From Nematopogon swammerdamellus (lineage: Eukaryota; Arthropoda; Insecta; Lepidoptera; Adelidae), in contig OX336345.1 of the NCBI GenBank assembly GCA_946902875.1, positions 22,475,395 through 22,539,394 on the forward strand: a DNA stretch of 64,000 nt, in the 5' to 3' direction. Positions 43,131 through 54,918 of the stretch are shown one piece after another (the first letter of the stretch is position 1; each line of letters opens with the position of its first letter). Under the pieces are notes generated by a model, which saw nothing but the letters and a program-made list of their open reading frames with translations, did no database searches and was not told the DNA's origin. Both the position numbers and the translations under genes were made by a program.

Positions 43131-43639
43131 TAAGTTGCTTTGTAATATACCGTGTAACCGAAAACATTAAGATAATATGCAATATCGGTAAAAGCCTAAA
43201 CGAATATACGAATTTTATTGGCCGTAGATTGGCCTCTTAATTTGCTATCACAAACATATCTTAGAATCTAACCTAAGATTCAGATGCACTGTCCAGTAGT
43301 CGATGATTAGAGAGAGTCAATGTTTTATAGTGTCAACCGGGCTTTTCCAATATCTGCAATGGTTTGGCAATGGTTTATGGTGTCAATCTTTATAATTATG
43401 TGTTGGATTTCGTGGAGATTTGCAGTCAGGAATTTACCAGAAGATAGATTCCAAACTATACATTGTTATTTCTATTTGCAGCAACGCACAGCACAGGCCG
43501 AGATCGCATTGTTTAGCAAATAGCTCGTCTCGAATTAGCCGTATCTAGCTTATAAGGAATTCACAAGCTATGCACTTGACGCTGAAATGCGACTTGCAGA
43601 CGAAAATGCAACGGCATCGGTAGACTTAAGGGTTGCGCT

Positions 43640-44060
43640 TACAGTGGTATTCGAGAAATCATTTGATCACTGAATATAACTTAAACGTATCAATCGTAGA
43701 CTGCTACTTGTCGAGAACAATCCAAAGTTAGTATGTCGTCAGTAAAACCTCAACAAAATCAAATATAGCTATAATACACTGCGCAAGATACTGCGCATGA
43801 TCGTGGATGCCCCATGGTTCGTCACAAATGACATCCTCCGTCCGTAATGATCCTGATATCCCCACAGTCAGTGGACTAAGAAATAAAACTGCATGCTATT
43901 TCTTAAACTAAGAATTGTCGCACACCCAAACGAGCTTACTCAAAAGTAAAAACCTTACGCATGGTAGGATTCAAGAAAAATCAAGAAAGGACTTTACCCT
44001 ACGAGGATCCGGCATTGGACGATCCTCTCGCAAGCCAAGTGTGAAGGCGCACACATAAAC
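43640..44060 (+). pseudogene. Jockey-like ORF2 C-terminal relic
   Basis: Frameshifted pieces: YNTLRKILR, VDAPWFVTNDILRP, then AHPNELT. These match the usual Jockey ending (...APWFVRND...LHPN...). Several stops. Confidence 0.65.
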
Positions 44061-44124
44061 ACAACTGAATGTTTTAATGAAGAACAGATTGTTGGACAGG
44101 TTGACAAATGCTGTTTACACCTGA

Positions 44125-44348
44125 TACACTTCTCAATAAAATTGTTAATCCTGCTCTCAAGCTGTGTTTTCGATAGACTGCGGATGGTGTTATTATGTGG
44201 ATAATCATTAAAATACTTGTATTAATATGTATGAAAAGAAATACCCTGCGAATTTTCTTGCCGGTTCTTCTTCGTTGGGTGTAATCGAACCGGATAGAAC
44301 AAATTGTGACAATTTCGAGCGCAGTCTTACTGCCAAACAACAATAAGG
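44125..44348 (+). mobile_element. LINE 3' UTR
   Basis: Same family as 34660-34912, with CGAACCGGATAGAACAAATT. Confidence 0.68.
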
Positions 44349-44458
44349 AAACAAACAAAGAGAAAGAATAGTCCTAAGATAGGCCTTGGTTCAGCTGAGC
44401 TAGAACTAAAAAAAATGTGCGTACTTATTTAGAGCACGATGTTTAGAGTAGGGCGTAC

Positions 44459-44512
44459 CTGATCCACATGCAGTTTCCGGATTTCGCTGGCCCCGGACTC
44501 CATTCTCTGAAT
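44459..44512 (-). CDS. Small exon of the JAKMIP-like gene
   Basis: 54-bp minus-strand exon: acceptor TTTGTGTTGTTACAG|ATT and donor GATCAG|GTACGC, phase 0 at both ends. Encodes IQRMESGASEIRKLHVDQ, an amphipathic helix-like peptide that would extend a coiled coil. The region around it is unique sequence. Assigned to the JAKMIP-like gene from strand, phase and coiled-coil character; there is no direct sequence match. Confidence 0.7.
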
Positions 44513-44739
44513 CTGTAACAACACAAACAATTCGTTAATATTAACCTTCTCGTGAAAATACGCGCAGCAAGTAAAATTAAATGCATGCGATGTTTTCAAT
44601 CTATACATCTAATGATAAACCAACCATTGTCAATATTACGTAATGTTCTCATCCATTGTGACAAGCCGGACCTAGCTGTCTCGAATCGAGAAGCAACGAT
44701 TGCCAAAGCTTGACTAGAAGAAACTATATTCTGCAATAA

Positions 44740-44988
44740 TCTCACCATCCCTTGCCCCTTACTAGACGGTGGACTTACAAAATTGTAGCCGACTAGGTTG
44801 CTACCATCGTACTGGACAAAATATGGCCGCATAGCAGCCTCGACTGTATTCTTCTCTAGTCCAGTATAGTCAGCAATCCAAAGGCAAGTCTCCGGTATGG
44901 CAACATCTCAGAGATGATATTGGCTGCTCGGGGAATGTGCTCTGAGCTCCTCTGACTGCGTGGCTGACGCATACCAGATTACAAAAAA
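44740..44988 (+). mobile_element. S1 SINE, old and headless
   Basis: S1 body (CTTGCCCCTTACTAGACGGTG..., TCCAGTATAGTCAGCAATCC, ATTACA plus A7), strongly diverged. Confidence 0.75.
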
Positions 44989-46715
44989 ACTTCTGCGCCG
45001 CAAACAAACAATACAACGTTCCGTTGCCATCTCTTCATCATCATCTTCTTTAATATTGCCACTTCATCGACTCAATCCGTGCACAAAATCCTTTCGACTA
45101 TCGTCGGATTTCTCCGATTTGAAAAACTCCGTAGCAGATACTGTACTATAGAAGCAGATGATATATGACGAAGCAATGAGATGAGACGGAGTCTGCATGG
45201 AGAGCGTGTCCGATCGGATCCAGATTGCCTCCGCCGCCGGTGATACGAGGCCATCCGTTATCTTACGCACGGGCATCGTAAACTAATAGTCTATTGATCT
45301 CATCGAAAGAGAGTAATGACACGAGTGCGTGCAAGCCGGTGGGAAATGTTACAATTACAGACAATCATCCATTATCAATGGACAATCGGCCGATCTGTTC
45401 CGCTTGATTATGAGAAGCTGTGTGACACAGAGAGAATGAATGGCGCAAAAACCTATACAATATAATAACATAACTATGTAACTGACGTCCTCGGCTCTGT
45501 TCTGAAAGTAAGACGGCTTATTTTGGACAATTCAGATGTGGAGTTCTAAGGGAGATACAACTTATACGACTAACATAATGCTAACAACAACAACAAAAAA
45601 TCTACATCAAAATCGTGAACCGTTTATAGAGAAAAATGCGTAACAAATACACACACCCTCTAAAGTTTTAAACGCATATCAATACCGTCTCTGTTCCTTC
45701 GTGAGTGGGTAACAAACATCTTTTTTGGAGACATTAGTTCTCATACAAGCCGAACTAGCACCTACTCAATGGTGAAAATAGTTTTGTCTGAGTCTCCAAT
45801 CACCAAATTTTATGAAAAAATGAATTTTAATAATGTACTTCTACAAAGTTCCTCTATTCTTTCAACAATATCCCTTGCACTTTCCTTCCTAGCAATACTT
45901 CTATGCGATTGACTTAATTATATTTCAAGTATGCAATCCTCGTTTAGTATTCCCATCAGAACTGATTTATTAGTATCATTGACTGCACTGTATTTGGTAG
46001 GTGCTTCTAAAAGCGTTTCGTCAAGGATTCAACAAGGATCCGACACCGACCTGCGTTGAATCAGAATCGCGCGATTTTGATCGTGAGTTTCTAACACCTA
46101 TGTCTGTCTAATGTCTGCTGGTCACGAACCACTTTCATTTGGCTCGATACATTAGCTCGCTCGACTCGTATTGAGAGCAAAGGCTACAAACATTTGAAAT
46201 TATGCCGTGAAGTTTAAATTGCTAACCGCCCATTAACAGGTGTGCATTACTGTTCGTTCTCACGCACAAAACTTTGTTCGAAATCTGCGAATAAATCGAT
46301 TTTGGCCAATAAGGAAAACAACGGAGCCTATGTATGAGTAACGGTATCACAAAATTAATTTAATGCGAAATTCATCATCATTATAGCCCTTTTAATCGTT
46401 CATCCCACTGAGTAAATGAACATCCTCATGGTTAATGATTTTCCGCCTTTCTTCTTACAAAGCTTTCGAAAATAACTGTATCTAAAAAGTATAGCAGAGC
46501 ACGACTAGTAAATCGATTTTAATGAAAATTATCCATAACCATAACATAACTTCTTCACATAAATTTGATTCAAGCCTACGAAATCCCCTATGAATGAAAT
46601 TCTCGTACCTTCTTTTAGATTCTTCTTTTTCCTTCGACTGCCGCTAGTTTTCTTTTCAACATAACAAACGGACATAAACACATTACCCTCCTTTTGGCTT
46701 CGCCGTAGTCGGGTA
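44989..46715. other. Unassigned, mostly unique sequence
   Basis: No repeat family recognised; looks like ordinary intron. A minus-strand frame (45064-45276, 70 codons, MPVRKITDGLVSPAAEAIWI start) is open but without family or good splice context. Confidence 0.5.
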
Positions 46716-47290
46716 AAAAAGGTCGTCGTCTAATTTATTGACACGCTTTTTGAAGACCACCAGGTTGGTTATACGCTCACCGGTAGACTATTCCATATTT
46801 TTGCCGTACTACCGCAGGCAGGAAAGGAACGATTTTGAAAAACTATGCGTTCTTAGTGCTACCCTGCGGGTGCTCATTCGGTACTAGGGTACTTATTCGT
46901 AGGTGTCAACAAGATTATAATAAGACGATCCGTCCGAGCGTCTGACACCGGGCTATCATATAATATGACGTCTCCAAATGTGGTTTTACCACCGTTAGAT
47001 GAATAAACACAATAAAACAATAGTTGCCTCATCAATTTCTAAATGAATACCCAATCAACATGTGGGTCACTCAAGTTACATAATCTGCTTAAAATCTCAC
47101 TCGCGCTGCAGGGAAAGCCGCGTTACGCAATGTTGCGAGGAAAGTTGTTTTTGGATGATGATGAGCCACCCAGGCGGAAGCCACTGGCCCTTGATATTAT
47201 GTCACCGGCGGCGTTTTCAAGTTTTTAATATGTAAATCGAACAAGAATTCAAGGCAAGACCTTAATTTATAGATGAATTAACCCTAACCT

Positions 47291-47633
47291 ACCGTGTGGG
47301 GCCGGTACTTAAAAAAAAAGAATAGCCTCACTGCATCTCTCCCCGTGCATGTCGTAAAAGGCGACTAAGGGATAAGGACAAGATGCCGTGCTAAAGGGCG
47401 ACAGGCTCGCCACCTCTCACCTTGGCATGGTACTTCCACCGAGTCATGCAGCAGGTGGGTCTTCGTGCCTTACTTGCTGCTTGATCGATTGAATCTTGTT
47501 CGAATAATTTGCGAAACGTGGTGGTCGGTGTTGTGCTGTAATTTACCAGAGTTCTTGCAGCACAACACCGATTACTCTGCTTACCCCGATTGTCGGGATT
47601 CAGCGTGTGTGATATGTATGTATGTATGTATTA
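47291..47633 (+). mobile_element. Family A, full length
   Basis: Cleanest copy: ACCGTGTGGGGCCGGTACTT start, GCGACTAAGGGATAAGGACA, GTGGTCGGTGTTGTGCTG, TATGTATGTATGTA end. It lies in an otherwise unique region. Confidence 0.8.
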
Positions 47634-47971
47634 ACCCTAACCTTATGTTGAGGCGGCCTATGTCGTTTTTGCATTTTATTCAAAATCAATGTTTAGGTAC
47701 TTTATAAATACAAATTTAAAAATTTAAACACAGATAGTGTAAGCATAGGTTGTAATTGAGCGAGATCTTTAAATTTGACAAATCTAAGTAAAATTTACAA
47801 TCTCAGTAAAATTGTTCGTGGGTGTAATCGAACCGGATAGGACAAATGGTGACAATTTCGAGTGCAGCTTTACTGCCATTTGAATGATCAATAAACAATA
47901 AACAAAAGTGCATACCTATTAGGAGAAGTAGAAGTGAGTGGTAAGAAGTACCTAGTCATCTGTCAGATTTT

Positions 47972-48330
47972 TTTTATAGTAAGCGCGACATGTAACCCTG
48001 TCGCAGAGGCCAGAAGGAAGTCCGTACGCCGGAAGCTTGCCCAGGAGCGATTTGTGCCAAAGCCTGTCAAATGCCTTGGCAATATAGAGGTCAATTGCCA
48101 AGGATTCACCATGTCCTTTAAGCGATTCCCCCCAAAGGTGAGTGACGTACACTAGGAAATCCCCTGCGAATCGGTTTGGCCGAAAGCCATATTGCCGATC
48201 GCTGATGAAGTTATTTGTCTCCAGGTACGCCATGGATAATGCGCTCCACCACCTTGCAGAGTATCGCTATAAGTCGTCGGTAGTTCGACGGGTTTGAGTG
48301 GTCACCCTTTTTGGGAACTGAATGGACAAA
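47972..48330 (-). pseudogene. Jockey-like reverse transcriptase core fused to LINE tail
   Basis: On the minus strand: PKKGDHSNPSNYRRLIAI (48250-48330), a frameshift, then SDRQYGFRPNRFAGDF and AIDLYIAKAFDRLWHKSLL, the RT fingers and palm motif A. About 20 codons later it jumps directly to the LINE 3' end (CATGTCGCGCTTACTATA plus A8), so the RT catalytic YADD region and everything after it are deleted. Confidence 0.82.
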
Positions 48331-48639
48331 CGCAATCAAACTTTAGATTGCAATGTTGCTAAAAGTTTATCCCATGCGATTATATAGAAGACTAAACCAC
48401 AGAATAGAAAAGAGTACTGGCGTACTAAACTCTATCAAAGACTCATACTAAATTATCAAGCACACCTAACAAAGTACTTAAAACTCCGTGAGAAGAAGCA
48501 GTATCGATAAATTTCACCTGTTTGCGTCTACTGACGAAGGTAGATTTTTATGGGTTTTTAACAGCTGGGCAATTTACGACACTCCCATATACGGAACTCG
48601 TAGTGAGCTTCGAAAGCTGTTTTTTTAATGCAATCGGTT

Positions 48640-48720
48640 ATATGTGGCTGAGCCAGAGGGACCATGGCATGCATTCTCCGACCAGCCAATGTAACATCTT
48701 GTTATGTATTTGGCGTTACT
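48640..48720 (-). mobile_element. S1 3' end fragment
   Basis: Minus-strand relic: ATCGGTTATATGTGGCTGAG, GAGGGACCATGGCATGCATT, CCGACCAGCCAATG. Degenerate. Confidence 0.6.
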
Positions 48721-49631
48721 ATGTCAAAGATAAAGATAAAACAAAGTTACCTAATGATTTCACTATTGTTTATTTATCATCTCTTGGCAGTAAACATTCC
48801 ACCACTTCGATTATCACAGCGAAGAAGAACTGATAAGAAACTTCACTGGAAATTTTGTCACTGTGCAACTAGTGCAACTATTAATCTGTGACTGTGCACT
48901 TAGTCTACTTTACAAAAATGTTTGTCACTGCCACACGCATGGGCTGATTTATGATGACAGATGCAGCAATTCATGACAAAGTGAAAAAAGAAACACATTT
49001 CATAGCATAAAAAGTTGTCGACGGAATCTCTGACATGGATTATTTTAACATTCATAATATCGTTTGATGGGATGGGCAATGTGTACGAAGGAAACCTGCT
49101 ATACCTAAAATTAAATCGATCGAACAATTGGATCTAAGGAACATTGCCAAGAAATGTTTTGCGAAAATTTTATAATTCTGAATATTTCTGACATGTGAAC
49201 AATATTCTAGTGAAAAACGTAAAAACACGATGACAAGAAAATACGTCCTTAACGAAATTTCAGAGAAAACCTGTTGAGAGACTCCCGTATATAGTTGGAT
49301 GAAATCGATACTAACGCGAATTTGTAATCACTGCGGGGGTCGGTACTAATTATAACAGTTACATTATAAACACAGACTACCGATACCGACCAGGTAGCAG
49401 ATATTGGTAACGCGATTTCGAGAATCACACATCACTTTTCATCCAATTGCTGAAAGCAAAAAAACTGCAGAAGAATGAACATAATATCTTGCCAAACGAT
49501 ACTATCAAGCAGGCTCCGCACTTTAGCCAAAGCAAACATTTTAGTTTCGTCTTCCTTTAATTGCTAAGTTGAAGTGAGATGGAGCCATACATGACTAACG
49601 TGTCGAGCCGACTTCAGCGTTACAGCACAAA

Positions 49632-50571
49632 CGGCCATCCACTTCTCAAGAGCGTCTTCCGAGTGCGAAACAGTATAAAATGAAGAAGCTACGAAATATT
49701 AAATCTAGAGCCAGCACTAGATATTAAATATTTCGAAATTTTCGAGAGATCGAAATACTATACAATGATATAGACCAAAGTAGCATATTATGGAATTCAT
49801 CAAGGCCAACTCCTTTTTTCTCCCGCGAATAGAGCTGGAAATTCGAAGGGGCAACTCGGCTGTAAGTGTTTTGAGTACGGTGGGCGAATCGGCGGAGATG
49901 AACGAAATTGATTTGATTTAAAAGTTGTAATTATAATTTGCCATGCCGCGGCCATCCACTTCTCAAGAGCGCCTTCCGAGTGCGAAACAGTATAAAATGA
50001 AGAAGCTACGAAATATTAAATATAGAGCCAGCACTAGATATTAAATATTTCGAAATTTTCGAGAGATCGAAATACTATACAATGATATAGACCAAAGTAG
50101 CATATTATGGAATTCATCAAGGCCAACTCCTTTTTTCTCCCGCGAATAGAGCTGGAAATTCGAAGGGGCAACTCGGCTGTAAGTGTTTTGAGTACGGTGG
50201 GCGAATCGGCGGAGATGAACGAAATTGATTTGATTTAAAAGTTGTAATTATAATTTGCCATGCCGCGGCCATCCACTTCTCAAGAGCGCCTTCCGAGTGC
50301 GAAACAGTATAAAATGAAGAAGCTACGAAATATTAAATATAGAGCCAGCACTAGATATTAAATATTTCGAAATTTTCGAGAGATCGAAATACTATACAAT
50401 GATATAGACCAAAGTAGCATATTATGGAATTCATCAAGGCCAACTCCTTTTTTCTCCCGCGAATAGAGCTGGAAATTCGAAGGGGCAACTCGGCTGTAAG
50501 TGTTTTGGGCGAATGGGCGGAGATGAACGAAATTGATTTGATTTAAAAGTTGTAATTATAATTTGCCATGC
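49632..50571. repeat. 317-bp tandem triplication
   Basis: Three units start at CGGCCATCCACTTCTC: 49632, 49950 and 50266 (periods 318 and 316). They differ by a few bases and one deletion in unit 3. Each has a TATA-like CAGTATAAAATG and, on the minus strand, a splice-acceptor-like CACTTACAG. Directly abuts a LINE tail on its right. Confidence 0.93.
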
Positions 50572-50705
50572 CGCCTATCTGACAGGTGCCTATTCACGCC
50601 CCCTCTTTCAGGACCCGAGACTGTACTTGGGGGGAAATATATGGGCAGGGAGAGCGTACCAGAGTTTACCGGTTCTGTGGAGGAGAGATCTGCAGAACCG
50701 GTATA
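50572..50705 (-). mobile_element. Jockey-like LINE 3' coding end
   Basis: Minus-strand relic of the same family as 62998-63440 (GACAGGTGCC, GACCCGAGACTGTACTTGG blocks). Confidence 0.72.
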
Positions 50706-51670
50706 TCTATATATCCAGTTGCTAATTGTTTAATCAAATCTAAAAGTTAATTAATCTTCCTTATTGATTTCATATGTAAAGCTTCTATCGTTACGTTATC
50801 GTATCGAGCACGAGCGTTCGTTCACGTATCTGTGATGTAATTCTGAAGCACGACATCGTTGGCTGTCGATGTGTGAGCCCATTACTTGTCAGCCTCCCTT
50901 TGGTCGTGATGTGCGTGCACAATAAAACTGGCTTTAGAATTTGTATGTAGACTCACTTTCGGAACCGACTAATGAATCGGTCGTGCCTGAACACCAGCGC
51001 GCAAACACGTGGAACGGTGCGGAAGTCACGTTGTCGTTGTCGCGTCCGCTTCCCAACGCGTAGGATGCAGCCTCCAGCTATCGGCAAGGGCCAAGCCCAT
51101 CCGTCTGTGCTGTTGAGTGGTTTTCTAATAGCCCATTCGTGTACTGGTGGTAAGCTACAAGCTGTAACCAGCCGTAACACTTTCTAGCCATGTTAAGCGG
51201 CCGCTAAACTCGGTGTTTAGTGCACGCCACTATATGTGCTGTGTTGACTGTCGCCTGAAGCTGTGGTTAGCAGCGCATGCGTAACGCCGGTGGCTGGCAA
51301 GGGGATAACTGGGCAGGTGAATGCACGGGAGCTCATCTCCACTTTCGATTGTTTTATGTAATCCACTATCGGTGGCTTAGTTATTTAAGTATCAAAATTG
51401 ACGATGTCACTATACACCAGATATAGCTAATGTAAATAGGCAGAGTGGTCAGATTCTTGAGTATTGATGTTTATGCTGTAAATATTAATGTTTTTGTTAG
51501 CGGTAGTGCGGGTTAATTATTTTTAAGTTACTATAATATAATAGGTACTTATAAGGTACTAACAAAACATTGTGACTTGCGAAGTTTGTTGGTCAGTTCT
51601 TCTTCGCATTGAATTTAGAACTGGTGGAATTTTCGGCATTTGAACATGTCGAAAATTCCGTAGTTCCGTA
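50706..51670. other. Unassigned
   Basis: Mostly unique. A GC-rich patch (50970-51187) is open on both strands, with Arg-rich translations on the plus strand; no family recognised. Confidence 0.5.
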
Positions 51671-51672
51671 TT

Positions 51673-51953
51673 TGAGTCGTATAGTTCCAGAACCCGCCAA
51701 CTCCGTTTCGGACGATTTTACAGTAAGACGAAAAAACTAGACCTCGATAAATTAGCCGCCCACACAAACTACAAGGGAGCTCGAAAGAATGTTAATTTTT
51801 CTTTGCGATTCACTCTGGATTGAACTGTGTTAGGAACATAATAAAATAGGAATATTTACAGATAAGTGACAAATTTAATACTTTATTCAAAACAGTATAA
51901 AACAACTTTTTTAAGAGAAATGGATTTGGCGGGTTCTGGAACTATACGACTCA
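51673..51953. mobile_element. MITE with about 28-bp TIRs
   Basis: Ends TGAGTCGTATAGTTCCAGAA and complement, continuing CCCGCCAA. 281 bp, no coding, target duplication unclear. Confidence 0.82.
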
Positions 51954-52010
51954 CTTCCGCGTGCGTAGGTTATCTACCTATGAATGAAATTATACAATAA
52001 ACAATAAACA

Positions 52011-52383
52011 AAAAGAAAAGTTTTAAAAAACATAAAACCGACTTCCTAAAAAAAATAAAACTAAAAAACTATTTAAAATAAAAATATAAAAACCGCCTTC
52101 AAAAATATATGAAATAAAAACCTAAAAAAAAAACGAACCCTAGAGTTGAAGGCGGTGCTAAAAAGGCTACACAAATCACAAAGGATATTATCATCCACTC
52201 ATGTTTTCTTTCATGCATCATTTTTGCTTGCTTTAGCACCGCCTTCAACTCTAGGGTTCGTTTTTTTTTTAGGTTTTTATTTCATATATTTTTGAAGGCG
52301 GTTTTTATATTTTTATTTTAAATAGTTTTTTAGTTTTATTTTTTTTAGGAAGTCGGTTTTATGTTTTTTAAAACTTTTCTTTT
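52011..52383. repeat. Perfect fold-back, 152-bp arms
   Basis: Left arm 52011-52162, right arm 52232-52383, apparently identical when inverted, 69-bp spacer. Arms include GAAGGCGGTGCTAAA and the ACATAAAACCGACTTCC block. Confidence 0.9.
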
Positions 52384-52505
52384 ATTTCACAGTTTTTTTT
52401 AGTAATTTTTTGCTATTAATGTACTCGGCGGAATCGCTCGGCCTTCGGCCTCGCGATTCCGCCTCGCTTTCCAATCCGATCTTGACCCAATTAAAATAGG
52501 ACCAC

Positions 52506-52850
52506 GTCAGCTTCGATAGCTCAGTGGTGCAGACAGTCAACTGTCGCTATTGAATGTTAAGCAACGCTGGGTGTGGTCAGTACTTGGATGGGTGACCGCT
52601 GACCGTTGGAGGCTGACCGAGGTTCGAATTCCTCGTAAAACTGTAAGTCCCTTCCCTCCTAATCTTACTTGGTGGTAGGGTTTAACCTGCCCGGGTTGGT
52701 ACCACCGCACTGAATTAAACGTCGGTCGAAACGGCTATGTAAATAGTTTGTGTTTTCACAAATCAAATCTCATCAAAGGGGGAAGCACTGACATGGCTCT
52801 TAGTTTACCCGGTGTTATGGGCTGACATCACGGACGTTGTAGGTGATGTT
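52506..52850 (+). mobile_element. S2 SINE without tail
   Basis: Full head (A box, GTTAAGCAACGCTGGG, GTACTTGGATGGGTGACCG, B box GGTTCGAATTCC) and body, cut at GTAGGTGATGT where the next array begins. Confidence 0.86.
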
Positions 52851-53595
52851 GCAGAACTTAGTAGAATGGACAGACATAAACGTGTAACGGAACCCTACTT
52901 TTATTATAAAATAACCGTCGGAGGACCTTGGTTGAAAATTGAGAAAATTAGTAGAACGGACAGACATACATTTGTTACGGAACCCTACTTTTATTATAAA
53001 TAACCGTCGGAGGGCCTTGGTTGAAAATTGTAAAATTTTGTAGAACGGACAGACATACATTTGTTACGGAACCCTACATTCATTTTGAAATAAATGTTAA
53101 ATTTTGTAGAACGGACAGACATGCATTTGTTACGGAACCCTACATTCATCTTGCAGAACTTAGTAGAATGGACAGACATAAACGTGTTACGGAACCCTAC
53201 TTTTATTATAAAATAACCGTCGGAGGACCTTGGTTGAAAATTGTAAAATTTAGTAGAACGGATAGACATGCATTTGTTACGGAACCCTACATTAATTTTG
53301 AAATAAATGTTAAATTTAGTAGAAAAGACAGACATGCATTTGTTACGGAACCCTTCATTCATTTTGCAGAACTTAGTAGAATGGACAGACATAAACGTGT
53401 TACCGAACCCTACTTAACAGTTGCACTCCGGCAGTGCCGGCAGATCCCGTGCCACTCTAACTTAACCCTTAATGCAATGACTTAAGGTTTCATTTTAAAA
53501 ATGACGCTGACGCGATGTCGCGAATTATACATTTTTTACCCACCTAAAAAAGTGCCAAGCGCCGCTAAAGAAGTTTTCACTTCAACAACCTCAGG
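52851..53595 (-). repeat. Higher-order repeat array, inverted copy
   Basis: GTTACGGAACCCTAC monomers on the plus strand (complement of those at 28781-29155), same 213-bp order, ending with the CACCTAAAAAAGTGCCAAGC and CGCTAAAGAAGTTTTCACTT flank. Long frames on both strands come from three-base-multiple periods. Confidence 0.86.
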
Positions 53596-54564
53596 GTTAT
53601 CCCCTTTCAAATAAAAAAAAAAAGAATTTTCAAAATCGGCCCACAATTGACGGAGTAATCGCGTAACAAACATGCAAAAAAAGAAAACATACCGTCGTTG
53701 AGAATCTCTTAGGTCTAAAGTAAATTGCTCGTGAAGACAAATGCAACGAGCCCAAACACGATGGGTTTATCATGTGTAGTTTAGGAGTTCCTATGGCCAC
53801 CTTCTGTCTCCATCATCAGACCAGCTCGATGGTACTCGTACCCAAATAGTTTGAATTACGTCGCCGACGTAATACAAACTCTTTGCTCGTACCATAATAA
53901 ATTAAGCGCACCTGGCCGGTCGGAAAAGATAAAAAATTTCAAATTTAGAATATTCATGAAACAAGGGTCCGAATATGTATCACTAGTATATCGATTCATG
54001 TATTTCAACAGGACAGAGAAAATTTCAAAATATTAAGTATTTAATACTTTTTAGTTCTTTTTTTTTTTGTTTTTTGGAAATCGGTTTAATATTTTTTAAA
54101 ACAGTTTTTATTTCATTCTTTTTAGTAATATTACATAAAAAAGAATAATCGAAATCGAATAATCGAAATCGATTGAAGTGGTACAGAATTATTCGCCATA
54201 TGTGTCAGACTGCAAATTGCTGAATAAGTCCACATCACAAAAGTTTTGCTGAAGGTAACCACACACCATACTAATTTATCAAACTAAAAATTGCCGAATA
54301 CGACCACATCACAAGTTTTGCTGAAGGTAACCACACACTATAGTATTATGCTGATTTTACGAAAACCACTCAACCAATTTCGATAAAATTGAAATGGGAC
54401 CACCTCGGAAGTATGACCTAACTAACAAAAAAAGAATTTTCTAAATCGGCCCTCAATTGACGGAGAAATCGCGTAACAAACATACAAAAAAATAAAAAAA
54501 AAAAAATAAAAAAAAAAATAAAAAAAAACATACAGACGAATTGAGAACCTCCTCCTTTTTTGGA
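53596..54564. other. Unassigned, partly duplicated AT-rich sequence
   Basis: Two short related blocks (ATTGACGGAGTAATCGCGTA at 53647 and ATTGACGGAGAAATCGCGTA at 54457) and two copies of TTTTGCTGAAGGTAACCACA (54243, 54319). No gene. Confidence 0.55.
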
Positions 54565-54918
54565 AGTCGGTGAGGGGCGACAGCTCATGCTCCGACTAGC
54601 CAATATCATCTATGAGAAGGAGTCATTAGTTCATTACTCATTACAGAGGACTTCCGTTTTGTATTGCTGACTATTTATACTGGACTAGATGAAAACACAG
54701 TCGTCGCTGTTATACCGAACTAAAGATGGTCGAATGACCGTCTTTAGTTCGGTTGTAGTTGGTATCAAGCCATTCCGCTACAAACAAAAATGTTTTATGG
54801 AAACTGACACCGTTGGATCACCTACAACATCCGTGATGTCAGCCCATAACACCGGTTGAACTTGGTGCCATGTCAATGCTTCCCTTCATTTCATGTCCGC
54901 TACACTAAACTGGACGGA
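54565..54918 (-). mobile_element. S1 fragment then S2 tail
   Basis: 54565-54720 is an old minus-strand S1 piece; 54791-54918 is an S2 3' end (TTTTATGGAAACTGACACCG...). A small hairpin (ACTAAAGATGGTCG / CGACCGTCTTTAGT-like) lies at 54718-54752. Confidence 0.65.

Noticed and set aside
45064..45276. 70-codon minus-strand frame
   Set aside because: Looks protein-like in composition, but I can name no family and the splice context is poor.
47043..47228. Plus-strand frame ending PLALDIMSPAAFSSF
   Set aside because: Preceded by an acceptor-like CTGCAG, but no donor, no family and opposite strand to the host gene.
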